Shown: in pieces, positions 38,001 through 44,155 of the stretch
Layout: each line of letters opens with the position of its first letter
How positions within the stretch are numbered: the stretch's first letter is position 1
From: Meghimatium bilineatum
Taxonomy: Eukaryota; Mollusca; Gastropoda; Stylommatophora; Philomycidae
Reading direction: 5' to 3'
Length of the DNA: 64,000 bases
Assembly (NCBI GenBank): GCA_034231615.1
Contig: CM067309.1
Span: 32,910,088 to 32,974,087 of the forward strand
Notes under the pieces: model-generated
Databases searched by the model: none
Told to the model about the DNA's origin: nothing
What the model saw: only the letters and a program-made list of their open reading frames with translations
Translations under genes and position numbers: made by a program

Positions 38001-41000
38001 CTTAGTAGAGTCAAGCTCTACTTTGGTACAAAAAACTATGCAAACACTGTGTGCATAATACAGACATTGATATGGAATAGTGGGAACATCGGATCATGTT
38101 GCATGAAGGGCAAAGATCAGGAATGACACAAAGACAAAAGAGAAAGTGAACCAGATAGTTCAAAGGCTGCAAGTCAAAAAAGATGAAAAACAGCCCACAA
38201 TAGTACAAGTAGGCCTGGCATGTTATTCCTTGTACATACTGTGGATGACTCATTGTGAAAAACAGCCCACAATAGTACAAGTGGGCCTGGCATGTTATTC
38301 CTTGTACATACTGTGGATGACTCATTGTGACTCAGATTGGTCTTGTAAGTCACGTCCATCATCGCCATGGATGCATGTTATACTTCGTATAGCACAACAC
38401 TAATACTATCATCTGGAAAGACAGAAGGTTTCTACTACTAATTTTAGATCCCCATTATATTATAATTATAGGAAATGACCATACTCGGTTTATACACAAT
38501 AATATATAGGGTAATTACTTTCAGAGAAAAGTATACTTACTCAACTGATCCAAAGCTGATGGGGGCATGATAACTGTGGATAGAAGGCAGAGTAATTAAC
38601 AATTATATAATATGAGACTCTGCATAGTCTACAGGTAAACAAATCACACCTCCCTACATCGGTCAGTAAAATAAAACAAAATTGTTTCACTTTACCACAC
38701 AATTGAGAAATGTTAGGGAATACTGTGTACATTTTTTCTAAATGACCAATGGCATGCTAAGGGATGATGTGATCAGCGTCAAGCCAGCCACCTTGACTTT
38801 CCCATCAGATCTGGTACTCATTTGCCTTACCCATCTTGGTACAGATACATCTGTGCAATGGTACAAGAAATGTGCAGATATCACAGTTAAATTTGTACAG
38901 AGTAGAATACTACTCTGTGCAATGATACAAACATACTACTCTGTGCAATGATACAAACATACTACTCTGTGCAATGATACAAACATACTACTCTGTGTGC
39001 AATGTTACAAACACATTACTCTGTCAAATGATACAAGCATAAAACTCTGTGTAATGGTACAAACATATACACTCACAATGATATGTGCAATGCCACATAC
39101 ACTCACAATGATATGTGCAATGTTACATACACTCACAATGATATGTGCAATGTCACATACATCACATACACTCACAATGATATATGCAATGTTACATACA
39201 CTCACAATGATATGTGCAATGTTACATACACTCACAATGATATGTGCAATGTTACATACACTCACAATGATATGTGCAATGTTACATACACTCACAATGA
39301 TATGTGCAATGTTACATACACTCACAATGATATATGCAATGTCACATACACTCACAATGATATGTGCAATGTTACATACACTCACAATGATATGTGCAAT
39401 GTTACATACATCACATACACTCACAATATGTGCAATGACAACACGTACAAAAGCAGACATCAACAAGAACTATGAACAAATGTGATAAGATTAAACTTAC
39501 TTTTTCCTCCTCGTTCTACATCTTCCCTGTCCCCAAGAACACTGACACTGAAGCATTTATATGTTGCTTGAAATGTCCGCCCGGCTGGGAATTCCGGAAA
39601 TGCATTAAAACTAAACTGTAATTTAACGAAAAAATAAAATTAATTGTAAGAATAACAAGACAGTTAAAAAAAATTAAAGTTTTTTCAGTATATGTGTATG
39701 TACAATTATCAGTGTATCTTCTTACATTGTGTAATTCTTAAATCACTGCTAGCTATCCTGTACAAATTTAACTGATCTGCGCAATTCTGCCTGACACATT
39801 CGAACTCAGCATGGTTTCCGAGTCACTTTGACCTTCTATAGGATGGGACAACCAACTCCACCCCAAAAACTTGTTAGTCACTTCATTTGATATGCATGGA
39901 AGACAAACAGTTTTGCTATACTTTTCTGTCCTTACAGACCTCTGTAAAACACAGGCAACCAAGCACCTACAGGTGCAACCTGATTCAGAGTGAGTGTGAT
40001 GATGTCAAGTAATTGAGAATTCTACCAGTACAGTATGTTAGTAATTCTCAAACTATTTTTATCATGGTCCACTTTATGGTCCACTTTCTTATCTCTGTTC
40101 TCCCCCCCCCCCCATTCCCACAAAAGATGAATGGGAATATCACCTGCTGGGTTGTTACCCCTTTACTCCTCCGTCTTCGTTCTGCTTGTTATCAAATTCT
40201 CAAATGTCCTAGCACCATTATGCAGTCTGGTTCTGCATGCCTGGTGATCTTCCACCAGGTTTTCCCAGTTTTCGAGCATGATGACAAAGCCATTCATAGA
40301 TGTTTTGTGCCTTCTTTGTATAGAAGATTTGGTCTGCCTCATTTTCTTGCACCATGTGAGAGTTCCTCATATAGCAGTTGTTTTGCAATGTGGTCAAGCC
40401 ACTTGAGTCTTCTATGACCAATTGTGGATATTATTGTTGTTGGAACTTTTGCATTTGCCCTTTGGAGGATCTTGGTGTTGGTCATTTTATCTGTCCACCT
40501 AATGCTCAGAAATTTAGGAAGACAGCTAAGTGGAAGCTATTCAGTTTTTGTTTTTGCCTCGTGTAAAGTGTCCATGTTACTGAGTAGCATACTGTTATTA
40601 GTAATACTAAGATATAGGCCTACTGTATATACTCGTACTAAAGACATTTTTGGGAAAATTTCAAGGGAAAAAGGGGAAGGGGTCAGGTTACGAATGAGTG
40701 AGCTTATTATCTGATAGTTGACAATTTGTATACTGCTAATTTTGACCATATACAACAGCCAACTGTTTTATTCTGATGTCACATAGGGCATGCAAAATTA
40801 CCAGTATATTCCTACTTCTGCTCAGATACAATGCGCACTCATTCACCAAATGTTTACCGCCATTGTTTATGAAAGAACGAACGTAAGAAATAACATTATC
40901 CCATAATCTTGAAAATGAATAGTGAAATTGTTCAACATAAAAGAAAGAGATCTACTTATGATTCATTATTTAAACTGAATTTTAGTTATGCTGTTATACA

Positions 41001-43637
41001 TCAATTTTAGTTATACGTCAGTTATACTGAAGGAAGCAATAATGTATAATTGTGTAGCAGCTCATCATTTTTGTGTTGATGAGAAACAAGTACAAGAATG
41101 GAGGAAAAATAAAATGTAGATCAAAGAAATGCCAAAGACCAAGAAACAATGTTCAACAAGGTGTGCTTTATTTGCAGAATTGGAAAAAGATCTTAAAGAT
41201 TGGCTCGTTGAATGTCATCAAAATGGCTACATGGAGAGATGATCAGGAATTCATTTGCATAATGTGCAAATGATGAAAGAAGCAAAATACAGGTAGGTTG
41301 TACTTATTACTTTTGTTGCATCAGCTGGTTGGTGTACAAGATTTATGAATTGTCATGATCTATGCTTACATGAGCGCACTGAAATAGACAAAAGCTGCCT
41401 AATGACCTTGAAGACAAAATTGAATCGTTTCAGAGATTTATAATTCAACATAGAAAAAAGTCGTCATTTGAGCTAAATGGGCCATGTATGGTAGGATTAA
41501 ATTTCATCTGATATGATTTTAAAATTATTTACGAAATACTGCATCCATAACAAACTTAATGGACTGAAAGATGATGTTTTATTCGATGAATCAGACGAAG
41601 AAATAAAACAGGGAGGCTGAAGATTGTAGCAACAGCACATATGAGGACAATGTTAAAACAAACGAAGAGTTTCATGCATTGCGGGAGACTCGGGTGAATC
41701 AGACTTTGAAGGAGTTTAACTATTGGTAAGTAAGCCTACAGTAATTTTGTATATCATTAGTAGATACCATAATTGAAAGGCAAAAAAGATAGGAATGCTG
41801 TATTTTCACTTTTTTTTGTTATCCACTTTCCAAAATTGGGGGTGGGGGTGGCTTATTGACATGAGAGTACTTATTTGGTTTTTTCCTTCCAAAATCGGGG
41901 GGTGGTGGTGTCAGATTATGAGCGAATGATCTTTAGAACGAACATAGGTCCTATATGGCAATATAAAATTAATAATATAAAAAATAGTATGTGGGTCTCT
42001 AAATTAGTTGAAGCCTAATTGTAAATAGAAAATATTATTAGGCCATATTATGATGGATGCACTCATCATCATCAGGTGCCATGCTGGCTGGCGTAGGCGG
42101 TAATGGCTCTCCACAGTATTATGTATTAAGATCGTTGTTGTTTCCCTGAAGTGCCAGGTTGTCAAACTGTCTAATATTTTCTCACGTTGTCGCCCTCCTG
42201 TTGCCTTCAATTTTGCTTGCTGTGACTATATTCTCCAAACCTGCCTGTCTCATGAAGTGGCCAAAAAGATAAGATTGTCTTTTTCTTATATTATTGATTA
42301 AGGTTCATTTCTAGTGATGGATGCACTAGGTTAAGTAAAATCTACCTCTCATGATGACATATGCTCCTTTCAACTGTGGACGTTAGTCCAATTTGCTTAT
42401 ATCAGAGCTTTACAACCATAAAAAAATAGTGGAGGTTGCGGTTCTAGTTATCCGGTCTCCACAGTATACAGTTATCCCTGGCTACTTCGCGGTTCATTTA
42501 TCGTGGTCTCAGTACATCGCGGATTTCTAAAAACATATTTACAGTATGTATACTTTAGTTACATCTACATATGTTACACACACACACGTATCATATTTAT
42601 ATTATTGATACATTATTTAATGCACGTTATTTATACTATTAATATTTTATTTACATGTTTGAAACTATTCTTTAATGTTCTAAGGATAACATATGCACTT
42701 AATGGTTACATATGCACTTATTGATATTATACATACACAAAAAATGTATGTGTGTTAAAAATGAGAGTATGACACTACTTCACAGTTTTTCACTTATCAC
42801 TGCCGGTTCTGGTCCCTATTAACTGCGATAACTGAGGGATGACTGTATATTAGTAGGGGCCTATCATATTGCTGTAGGCCTACATAAATGTATAATTTGC
42901 AAAATATGTTATCACAAATAATTAAGAAATTTAGTAAATATATAGGCCTATTTAATTCAATCTTAATTATGTAAATTTAACGCCATTTTGAATAAAAATT
43001 ATCTCTGGTTGCTTCTAAAAATTACATCAATGTAATAGACAGATGCATCTTGAATTCCCTAACATAAAAATGTATGGTTTGTATAATATTTTATAGTAAA
43101 CAGCAACGATATTTCTGAAATTATTAGCTCGGCTCTACTTCTCACACACACAGTAGTGAAGTCACACTTGTTCTAAAGATGTAAGTTTATAATATATATG
43201 TTCTATGTAAATTATTTTGGTGTAAAAATAATTCATAAACAATGCATAACTTTTTTCAGAATTGGCCTACAGACGTGGTTGATGTATCGTCGAATTACAA
43301 TTTTCAAGGACTATCTAGCTGTGGTATTTATAATGCTGTAACTGTAGACTGTAACCCATTGTGATTATAAAATTTAGTCCAAGTAGGCCCTACACTCAAT
43401 GTAACACTGTGTGTGTCATGTGTGTGTATGTATTAATTGAAATGTATGAGTATGCGCCGTAACAGGCATACTCCGCATAGTATGCGGAGTATGCCTGTTA
43501 CTGTTACTGTTAGTAGTGTTAGTCATACTATTTTATTTTAAAGACTCCCATACCTATACACAGTCGTATTCTATTTGCAAAAAATTTATTATTGTACACA
43601 TTTACAACATTTTAAACAAACCATTTGACATTACCAT
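16940..43637 (-). CDS. UFD1: UFD1, ubiquitin recognition factor of the p97-NPL4 complex (whole spliced gene)
   Basis: UFD1 pairs with NPL4 to recruit polyubiquitylated substrates to the p97/VCP unfoldase in ER-associated degradation and other extraction pathways. Ten coding exons are read on the minus strand at 39501-39615, 38541-38573, 35479-35600, 32187-32317, 28690-28762, 26359-26427, 23593-23667, 20904-20942, 18859-18950 and 16940-17090. Each has AG/GT borders and the codon phases agree at every junction. With an ATG-only first exon the sum is 903 nt, or 300 aa plus stop, close to the usual length of about 307 aa. Residues 2 to about 195 form the double-psi barrel ubiquitin-binding domain; the two SHP boxes for p97 lie near residues 222-229 and 287-294. 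The frame is open throughout, so the gene looks functional in spite of its repeat-filled introns. Seen: peptides, splice sites and phases. Known: family function. Inferred: the first exon. Confidence 0.95.
17345..17640 (+). mobile_element. LINE 3' fragment, family B, in the last UFD1 intron
   Basis: Plus-strand [19 protein letters not shown] matches the family B C-terminus; 17560-17600 corresponds to the [11 protein letters not shown]-x-P end. Confidence 0.75.
17641..18714. other. UFD1 intron, no recognisable feature
   Basis: AT-rich. A TTAACCCTTTCAC near 17978 resembles a piggyBac-type terminus, but no matching right end was found. Confidence 0.4.
18715..18841 (+). mobile_element. LINE 3' fragment, family A, abutting the UFD1 exon 10 donor
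   Basis: Carries GTGTTGCTAGGAGTGAACAT, a deletion, then CCAGTTTGCAGTGATG and a degraded (AACT)n tail ending near 18841. The UFD1 exon 10 donor GTATGACC is at 18851-18858, so the insert leaves only about 10 bp of native intron beyond the splice site. Confidence 0.78.
18859..18950 (-). CDS. UFD1: UFD1 exon 10 (first SHP box)
   Basis: Acceptor TTGTCAG and donor GTATGA. It encodes [14 protein letters not shown], the first p97-binding SHP motif (F-x-G-x-G-x-x-L), then a variable linker ending V-R plus two bases of an Arg codon. A LINE 3' end lies within about 10 bp of the intronic end of the donor. Confidence 0.94.
19040..19440 (-). mobile_element. LINE 3' fragment, family J (RTE-like)
   Basis: Minus-strand [16 protein letters not shown], the conserved C-terminal motif of RTE/CR1-like elements. 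Related to 43800-44155. Confidence 0.65.
19445..19590 (+). mobile_element. LINE 3' end, family B
   Basis: About 145 bp matching 17520-17640 (GATGGACTACAGAAATAAAA and TCCAGAGAATTCTTCTACC), severely 5'-truncated. Confidence 0.75.
19693..20193. mobile_element. piggyBac-type MITE with TTAA duplication (copy 1)
   Basis: Flanked by TTAA at 19689-19692 and 20194-20197. The termini CACTTTGCGGACCA and TGGTGGGCAAAGTG are inverted repeats. Two subterminal near-palindromes TTCGACGCTAGTCGAA lie about 45 bp apart. About 501 bp, non-coding. A second copy lies at 33007-33510. Confidence 0.9.
20240..20475 (+). repeat. SINE-like repeat, family S
   Basis: Degraded copy: AAGAATAGCAATACTG, GGCAACTAAGGAAG and CTGGACTACATCCTGTTAATCTG. 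Confidence 0.7.
20480..21735. other. UFD1 intron, apart from exon 9 no feature
   Basis: AT-rich sequence; only the 39-bp exon at 20904-20942 is recognised here. Confidence 0.4.
20904..20942 (-). CDS. UFD1: UFD1 exon 9 (39-bp acidic microexon)
   Basis: A 39-bp, in-phase microexon between ATTTTAG and GTATGA. It encodes [13 protein letters not shown], an acidic segment before the first SHP box, as in other UFD1 proteins where this linker is poorly conserved. Support comes from splice sites, phase and position more than from sequence identity, so it could be alternative or skipped. Confidence 0.7.
21740..22475 (+). pseudogene. piggyBac-like transposase fragment split by a SINE
   Basis: 21820-21982 encodes a stretch ending [11 protein letters not shown] and Q-I-N-M-Y-A. 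After the SINE (21983-22262) the sequence continues with [21 protein letters not shown] and H-H-E-G-Y-W-S. This recalls the start of the piggyBac transposase domain (T-N-x-Y-A, then E-M-K-A-F-L-G, then Y-W-S). Short and diverged, so tentative; it is antisense to UFD1. Confidence 0.5.
21983..22262 (+). mobile_element. Complete family S SINE with target duplication
   Basis: Flanked by AAATAAACATGT (21971-21982) and AAATATACATGT (22263-22274), 11 of 12 matching. It runs from ACGCCGGTGTGTTGCC, through GTCGTAAAAGGCGACTAAGG and GGCTGAAAGGCGCAGATA, to GCAGAAGAAGAAGAA, a (GAA)n tail. This copy defines family S, the commonest short repeat in the window. I see no convincing tRNA A/B boxes. Confidence 0.88.
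22520..22945 (-). mobile_element. LINE 3' end, family C
   Basis: Minus-strand [19 protein letters not shown], then [13 protein letters not shown] and C-G-D-S before a (GAT)n tail near 22530. In a UFD1 intron. Confidence 0.82.
22985..23450 (-). mobile_element. LINE remnant, family A-like (RT thumb/linker)
   Basis: Minus-strand [20 protein letters not shown] aligns with K-V-M-A-A-A-Q-C-E-Q-R-L-L-F-L-L-Y of the 44156-46485 copy, followed by G-L-G-I-L-T-L. Frameshifted. Confidence 0.65.
23593..23667 (-). CDS. UFD1: UFD1 exon 8
   Basis: A 75-bp exon, 25 codons, with acceptor TTTCAG and donor GTAAGT. It encodes [15 protein letters not shown], corresponding to the V-D-F-x-A-P-x-G-Y-x-E-P segment at the end of the barrel domain, followed by a variable linker. 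Confidence 0.92.
23862..23890. repeat. (TG)n(TA)n microsatellite
   Basis: TGTGTGTA followed by about ten TA units. Confidence 0.95.
24105..24320 (+). mobile_element. LINE 3' fragment, family A
   Basis: Matches the end of family A: GAACACATTACAA, CAATATAGAACTGGAACC and GATCTGAGCACCTATGGATG. Old and mutated. Confidence 0.55.
24330..25785. other. UFD1 intron, nothing identified
   Basis: A 94-codon plus frame at 25018-25302 has an acidic start (I-Y-D-E-E-F-E-E-L) and a hydrophobic centre. It might be a transposon-derived fragment, but no family is recognised. Confidence 0.4.
25798..26280 (+). mobile_element. 5'-truncated LINE, family A, with 12-bp target duplication
   Basis: Flanked by AGGTACTAAAGA at 25786-25797 and 26281-26292. 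It encodes the end of RNase H ([18 protein letters not shown]) and the C-terminal tail [11 protein letters not shown], then (AACT)n. Nearly identical to 44159-44600, hence young. The 5' junction carries about 50 bp of filler with ACAAGTGGGTCTC repeated and inverted. Confidence 0.93.
26359..26427 (-). CDS. UFD1: UFD1 exon 7
   Basis: A 69-bp exon, 23 whole codons, with acceptor CCTCAG and donor GTAAGT. It encodes [11 protein letters not shown], then [10 protein letters not shown], a strongly conserved UFD1 block. A recent LINE insertion ends only about 70 bp away in the downstream intron. Confidence 0.95.
26600..26940. repeat. 38-bp minisatellite, about 9 units
   Basis: GTTGCAAGAATGTATTTTG starts at 26625, 26663, 26701, 26739, 26777, 26807, 26845, 26883 and 26921. 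One unit has lost 8 bp. In the UFD1 intron upstream of exon 7. Confidence 0.93.
26965..27240 (-). repeat. SINE-like repeat, family S, near full length
   Basis: Minus-strand copy: TTCTGCGTTCATTCTCA, AGCAGGACGTAGTCCGGAGA, CAGCCTGACACATTTAACC and TTCTTTGCTCTCCTCTTGGGCC. Confidence 0.8.
27700..28062 (+). mobile_element. LINE 3' end, family D
   Basis: Plus-strand [17 protein letters not shown], then [16 protein letters not shown] and a (TTGA)n tail at 28045-28060. Very similar to 9728-10060. Confidence 0.82.
28075..28625. repeat. Irregular minisatellite of TATCACAGTAGAAATGTAG units
   Basis: The core ATCACAGTAGAAATGTA recurs more than 15 times with spacings of about 20 to 45 bp. It ends about 65 bp from UFD1 exon 6. 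Confidence 0.9.
28690..28762 (-). CDS. UFD1: UFD1 exon 6
   Basis: A 73-bp exon after an ACCAG acceptor, ending at GTAACT. It encodes [12 protein letters not shown], then [12 protein letters not shown], matching the conserved segment after N-P-K-A-V. It sits between two minisatellites (28075-28625 and 29066-29575). Confidence 0.95.
29066..29575. repeat. 72-bp minisatellite, 7 units, perfect spacing
   Basis: CCTCTACCACAAGCCTAGT recurs at 29066, 29138, 29210, 29282, 29354, 29426 and 29498, with a partial at 29570, each exactly 72 bp apart. In a UFD1 intron. Confidence 0.95.
29576..30280. other. UFD1 intron, nothing identified
   Basis: Contains an 11-nt C run at about 29629-29639; otherwise no feature. 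Confidence 0.4.
30282..30843. repeat. Element bounded by a perfect 36-bp inverted repeat
   Basis: 30282-30317 (GTACTTACGTATTACACAGG...) is the exact reverse complement of 30808-30843. GTGTCAATTAGTAC at 30272-30285 recurs at 30886-30899, a possible 14-bp target duplication around 30286-30885. The interior holds the motif TTGATAAAGACC..GGTTGAAACG (minus, 30405-30434) and a nested SINE. Possibly Penelope-like. Confidence 0.8.
30524..30797 (-). mobile_element. tRNA-derived SINE (type 1), second copy
   Basis: Minus-strand copy of 11378-11636 with the same A/B boxes and the GGTACCGGATTAATCCGGGAAG body; a few substitutions (for example AGCGCAGTGG in the A box). It sits inside the inverted-repeat element at 30282-30843. 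Confidence 0.9.
31071..31244. mobile_element. Short Tigger/mariner-like MITE, 174 bp
   Basis: Begins CAGTGGAATCCCATTATAACAA and ends TTATAAAAGAATGCACTATAGAGGGATTTCACTG, imperfect inverted termini (CAGTGRAATCCC, TATAACAA) next to a TA/TT site. Non-coding. Confidence 0.75.
31315..31905. repeat. 39/42-bp minisatellite, about 14 units
   Basis: Units contain TAAATTAAGTGACACTATCAG and AACTATGAACTCACTTGA. In a UFD1 intron. Fortuitous frames give a repeated [11 protein letters not shown]. Confidence 0.93.
32187..32317 (-). CDS. UFD1: UFD1 exon 5
   Basis: Starts after GTAAAG and encodes I-M-R-N-L, then [11 protein letters not shown] and [10 protein letters not shown], all diagnostic of UFD1. It ends with two bases of a Val codon. 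The donor implied by phase is GTATCC, a weak 5' splice site, chosen because exon 6 supplies the third base (A). Confidence 0.95.
32470..32640 (+). repeat. SINE-like repeat, family S (variant 3' part)
   Basis: GTGTCTGGCCATTGGCACAGATAAAACG, TTCTCTGAACTACATCCT and TTTGAGAATGAATGTTGA. Shares an inserted block (AGTAGGACCATTGTCTTGTTAC) with 35925 and 59665, which marks a subfamily. Confidence 0.7.
33007..33510. mobile_element. piggyBac-type MITE (copy 2)
   Basis: Alignable over its full length to 19693-20193. The right end GCAAAGTG is followed by TTAA (33511-33514); the left TTAA has decayed. The subterminal TTCGAC motifs are partly mutated. Confidence 0.88.
33535..33965 (+). repeat. Dispersed repeat, family H (copy 1)
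   Basis: CACCAATGGCCCACTAGACA, CCATGCAACAGAAAACCTTA, GCACCCTCTGTGGTTGGGAGG and GACTCAGGACATGACAA occur in the same order at 37035-37640; the first part recurs at 50000-50140. Identity unknown. Confidence 0.75.
34005..34130 (-). mobile_element. LINE fragment, RT C-terminus (RTE-like)
   Basis: Minus-strand [20 protein letters not shown], the conserved RT thumb motif. Confidence 0.7.
34131..35470. other. UFD1 intron, nothing definite
   Basis: AT-rich; 34540-34610 resembles 22990-23060 (part of a LINE), otherwise featureless. Confidence 0.4.
35479..35600 (-). CDS. UFD1: UFD1 exon 4
   Basis: Encodes [15 protein letters not shown], then [13 protein letters not shown] and L-P-Y-W, the most conserved stretch of the UFD1 barrel domain. 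The acceptor is pyrimidine-rich and ends in TCAAG; the donor is GTATGT straight after the Trp codon. The length is 122 bp, ending in phase 0. Confidence 0.96.
35645..35860. repeat. About 52-bp tandem repeat, 4 units
   Basis: CATTTTGCAAGAATTAACCATT recurs four times with CAACACTGATATAATG between; it starts about 45 bp upstream of the exon 4 acceptor. Confidence 0.88.
35925..36085 (+). repeat. SINE-like repeat, family S (variant 3' part)
   Basis: CATTTCCATTCTCTGAACTAC, AGCAGGACCATTGTCCTGTT and GAATGAACACTGAAGAAGAAG. Confidence 0.72.
36122..36462. repeat. 56-bp minisatellite, 6 units
   Basis: GACTCACTAAGCAAG starts at 36122, 36182, 36238, 36294 and 36350, with a variant at 36406. The central units look identical, so it is recent. 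Confidence 0.95.
37035..37640 (+). repeat. Dispersed repeat, family H (longest copy)
   Basis: Extends beyond copy 1 with GCACAGTGACTCAGGACGTGAC, GGGTGGGCCAAAAATCC and ATGGCATTACGTCG, ending in an (ACCAACCG)-like tail near 37630. The tail suggests a retroposon. Confidence 0.72.
38185..38328. repeat. 72-bp tandem duplication
   Basis: 38185-38256 and 38257-38328 differ by one base (TAGGCC/TGGGCC). Confidence 0.95.
38541..38573 (-). CDS. UFD1: UFD1 exon 3 (33-bp microexon)
   Basis: A 33-bp microexon between a CCACAG acceptor and a GTAAGTATAC donor. It encodes [11 protein letters not shown] with split codons at both ends, exactly the family segment missing between exons 2 and 4. The phase (2 bases in, 1 base out) fits both neighbours. 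Confidence 0.93.
   Translation of the reverse strand, partial: LSCPHQLWIS
38880..39060. repeat. About 26-bp tandem repeat
   Basis: Units of CTACTCTGTGCAATGATACAAACAT, six or seven copies, the later ones diverged; it grades into the next array. Confidence 0.88.
39065..39430. repeat. 30-bp minisatellite, about 12 units
   Basis: CACTCACAATGATATGTGCAATGTTACATA repeated; a few units have a 9-bp insertion (CATCACATA). Open in several frames because the unit is a multiple of three. Confidence 0.95.
39501..39615 (-). CDS. UFD1: UFD1 exon 2
   Basis: The acceptor is TTACAG and the donor GTAAGT. It encodes residues 2-39, starting [10 protein letters not shown], then Y-K-C-F-S-V-S-V-L, and ending E-D-V-E-R-G-G-K plus the first base of the next codon. 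This is the characteristic UFD1 N-terminus. A 30-bp minisatellite lies about 70 bp into the downstream intron. Confidence 0.93.
39780..39945 (-). repeat. SINE-like repeat, family S (5' part)
   Basis: CTGACACATTCGAACTCAGC, CCGAGTCACTTTGACC and TATGCATGGAAGACAAACAG. Confidence 0.75.
40130..40600 (-). mobile_element. LINE remnant, family K
   Basis: Minus-strand [13 protein letters not shown], then [14 protein letters not shown] and [13 protein letters not shown], the C-terminal domain of CR1/RTE-like LINEs. Frameshifted. Confidence 0.8.
40620..41950 (+). pseudogene. pogo-superfamily transposon remnant
   Basis: Plus-strand decayed transposase: [15 protein letters not shown] near 40940; [14 protein letters not shown] (HTH/CENP-B type) near 41075; M-P-K-T-K-K then [11 protein letters not shown] near 41130-41210; [15 protein letters not shown] near 41405-41450; and N-K-L-N-G and L-F-D-E-S-D-E-E near 41550-41605. 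The DDE catalytic core is missing between these last two, an internal deletion. Candidate ends are ACTCGTACTAAAGACA on the left and TGACATGAGAGTA on the right, with G-rich subterminal repeats. Confidence 0.75.
42060..42300 (-). mobile_element. LINE 3' end, family D-like
   Basis: Minus-strand [21 protein letters not shown], then a C-terminus and (GAT)n at 42060-42075. Confidence 0.72.
42469..42845. mobile_element. Tigger/pogo-type MITE with TA duplication
   Basis: The termini CAGTTATCCCTGGCTACTTCG and its counterpart CAGTCATCCCTCAGTTATCGC (right end, reverse strand) are inverted repeats flanked by TA (42467-42468, 42846-42847). Internal TTCGCGGTT, ATCGCGGATTT and CACTTATCAC are typical of this group. 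About 377 bp, no coding. Confidence 0.85.
42850..43450. other. No recognisable feature
   Basis: AT-rich, several TAGGCCTA-type words; no motif. Confidence 0.4.
43459..43501. repeat. Perfect 43-bp palindrome
   Basis: 21-bp arms (43459-43479 and 43481-43501) around a single central G; the arm starts GTAACAGGCATACTCCGC. No mismatch. Confidence 0.97.
43635..43637 (-). CDS. UFD1: UFD1 exon 1 candidate (start codon only)
   Basis: Exon 2 opens directly with F-S-F-N, the residues that follow the initiator Met in the family, so exon 1 should end in ATG just before a GT. Here an ATG in good context (AACAATGG) is followed by GTAATG. CpG-containing sequence and an ETS-like ACTTCCGG lie about 90 bp upstream. 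A second ATG followed by GTAACG at 43771-43773 is an alternative, but it abuts a LINE. The position is inferred from phase and context only. Confidence 0.4.
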
Positions 43638-43639
43638 TG

Positions 43640-43770
43640 TTTAAATTCTGAAGCCTGACTTAATAATATAAATATAAACATTAGAGCCTAACGTCGCGAA
43701 TTTCAAACCAACCGGTTTACATCCGGAAGTTTACATTTACTGAAAGTTATCCACTTTTTTCTAACGTTAC
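43640..43770 (-). promoter_or_regulatory. Candidate UFD1 promoter and 5' UTR
   Basis: Unusually CpG-containing for this AT-rich window (GTCGCGAA, ACCGGT, CCGGAAGT). On the minus strand it carries ACTTCCGG at 43723-43730, an ETS-like motif typical of housekeeping promoters. It lies directly upstream of the candidate ATG exon, and a LINE begins at about 43800. Inference only; no TATA box is obvious. Confidence 0.35.
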
Positions 43771-43799
43771 CATAACAACGGTCTTAGATATATCCTCAG

Positions 43800-44155
43800 G
43801 TGGATGAGTGTCAGAATATCCACACATGCCGTTAAGCGTAGGGGTTGTGACTGTGAGCTTTAATTGTCTATCAAAGTCCAGATGTGTCGCCTTGTCTGCG
43901 TTGAATCCGTATTTGTTCAGTGTTGTCTTTATATTAACTATCCATCTTGTTCTAGGTCTTCCTCTGGTCTTGTATCCAGATCTTCTTATGATATACCAAA
44001 GTTTGTACTATATGTTCTTGTTGATAGTTGGTAATGGTTCATTTTCATAAGTAGACCAAACCATTTTATTTGTTGTTTCTCGATGTATTATGTGCATGGT
44101 CTTATACCGATTCTTCTCCTGATTTCATCATTTCTGATTTTGTCTTGATTCTTAG
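43800..44155 (-). mobile_element. LINE 3' fragment, family J
   Basis: Minus-strand I-E-K-Q-Q-I-K-W-F-G-L-L-M-K, then G-R-P-R-T-R-W-like sequence; it lies just upstream of the putative UFD1 promoter and meets the 3' tail of the family A LINE at about 44155. Confidence 0.72.

Noticed and set aside
38997-39485. 162- and 153-codon repetitive frames
   Set aside because: Shadows of the 30-bp minisatellite, open in several frames.
43771-43773. Alternative UFD1 start codon followed by GTAACG
   Set aside because: Possible, but its upstream sequence runs straight into a LINE; the ATG at 43635-43637 has better context and promoter-like sequence upstream.
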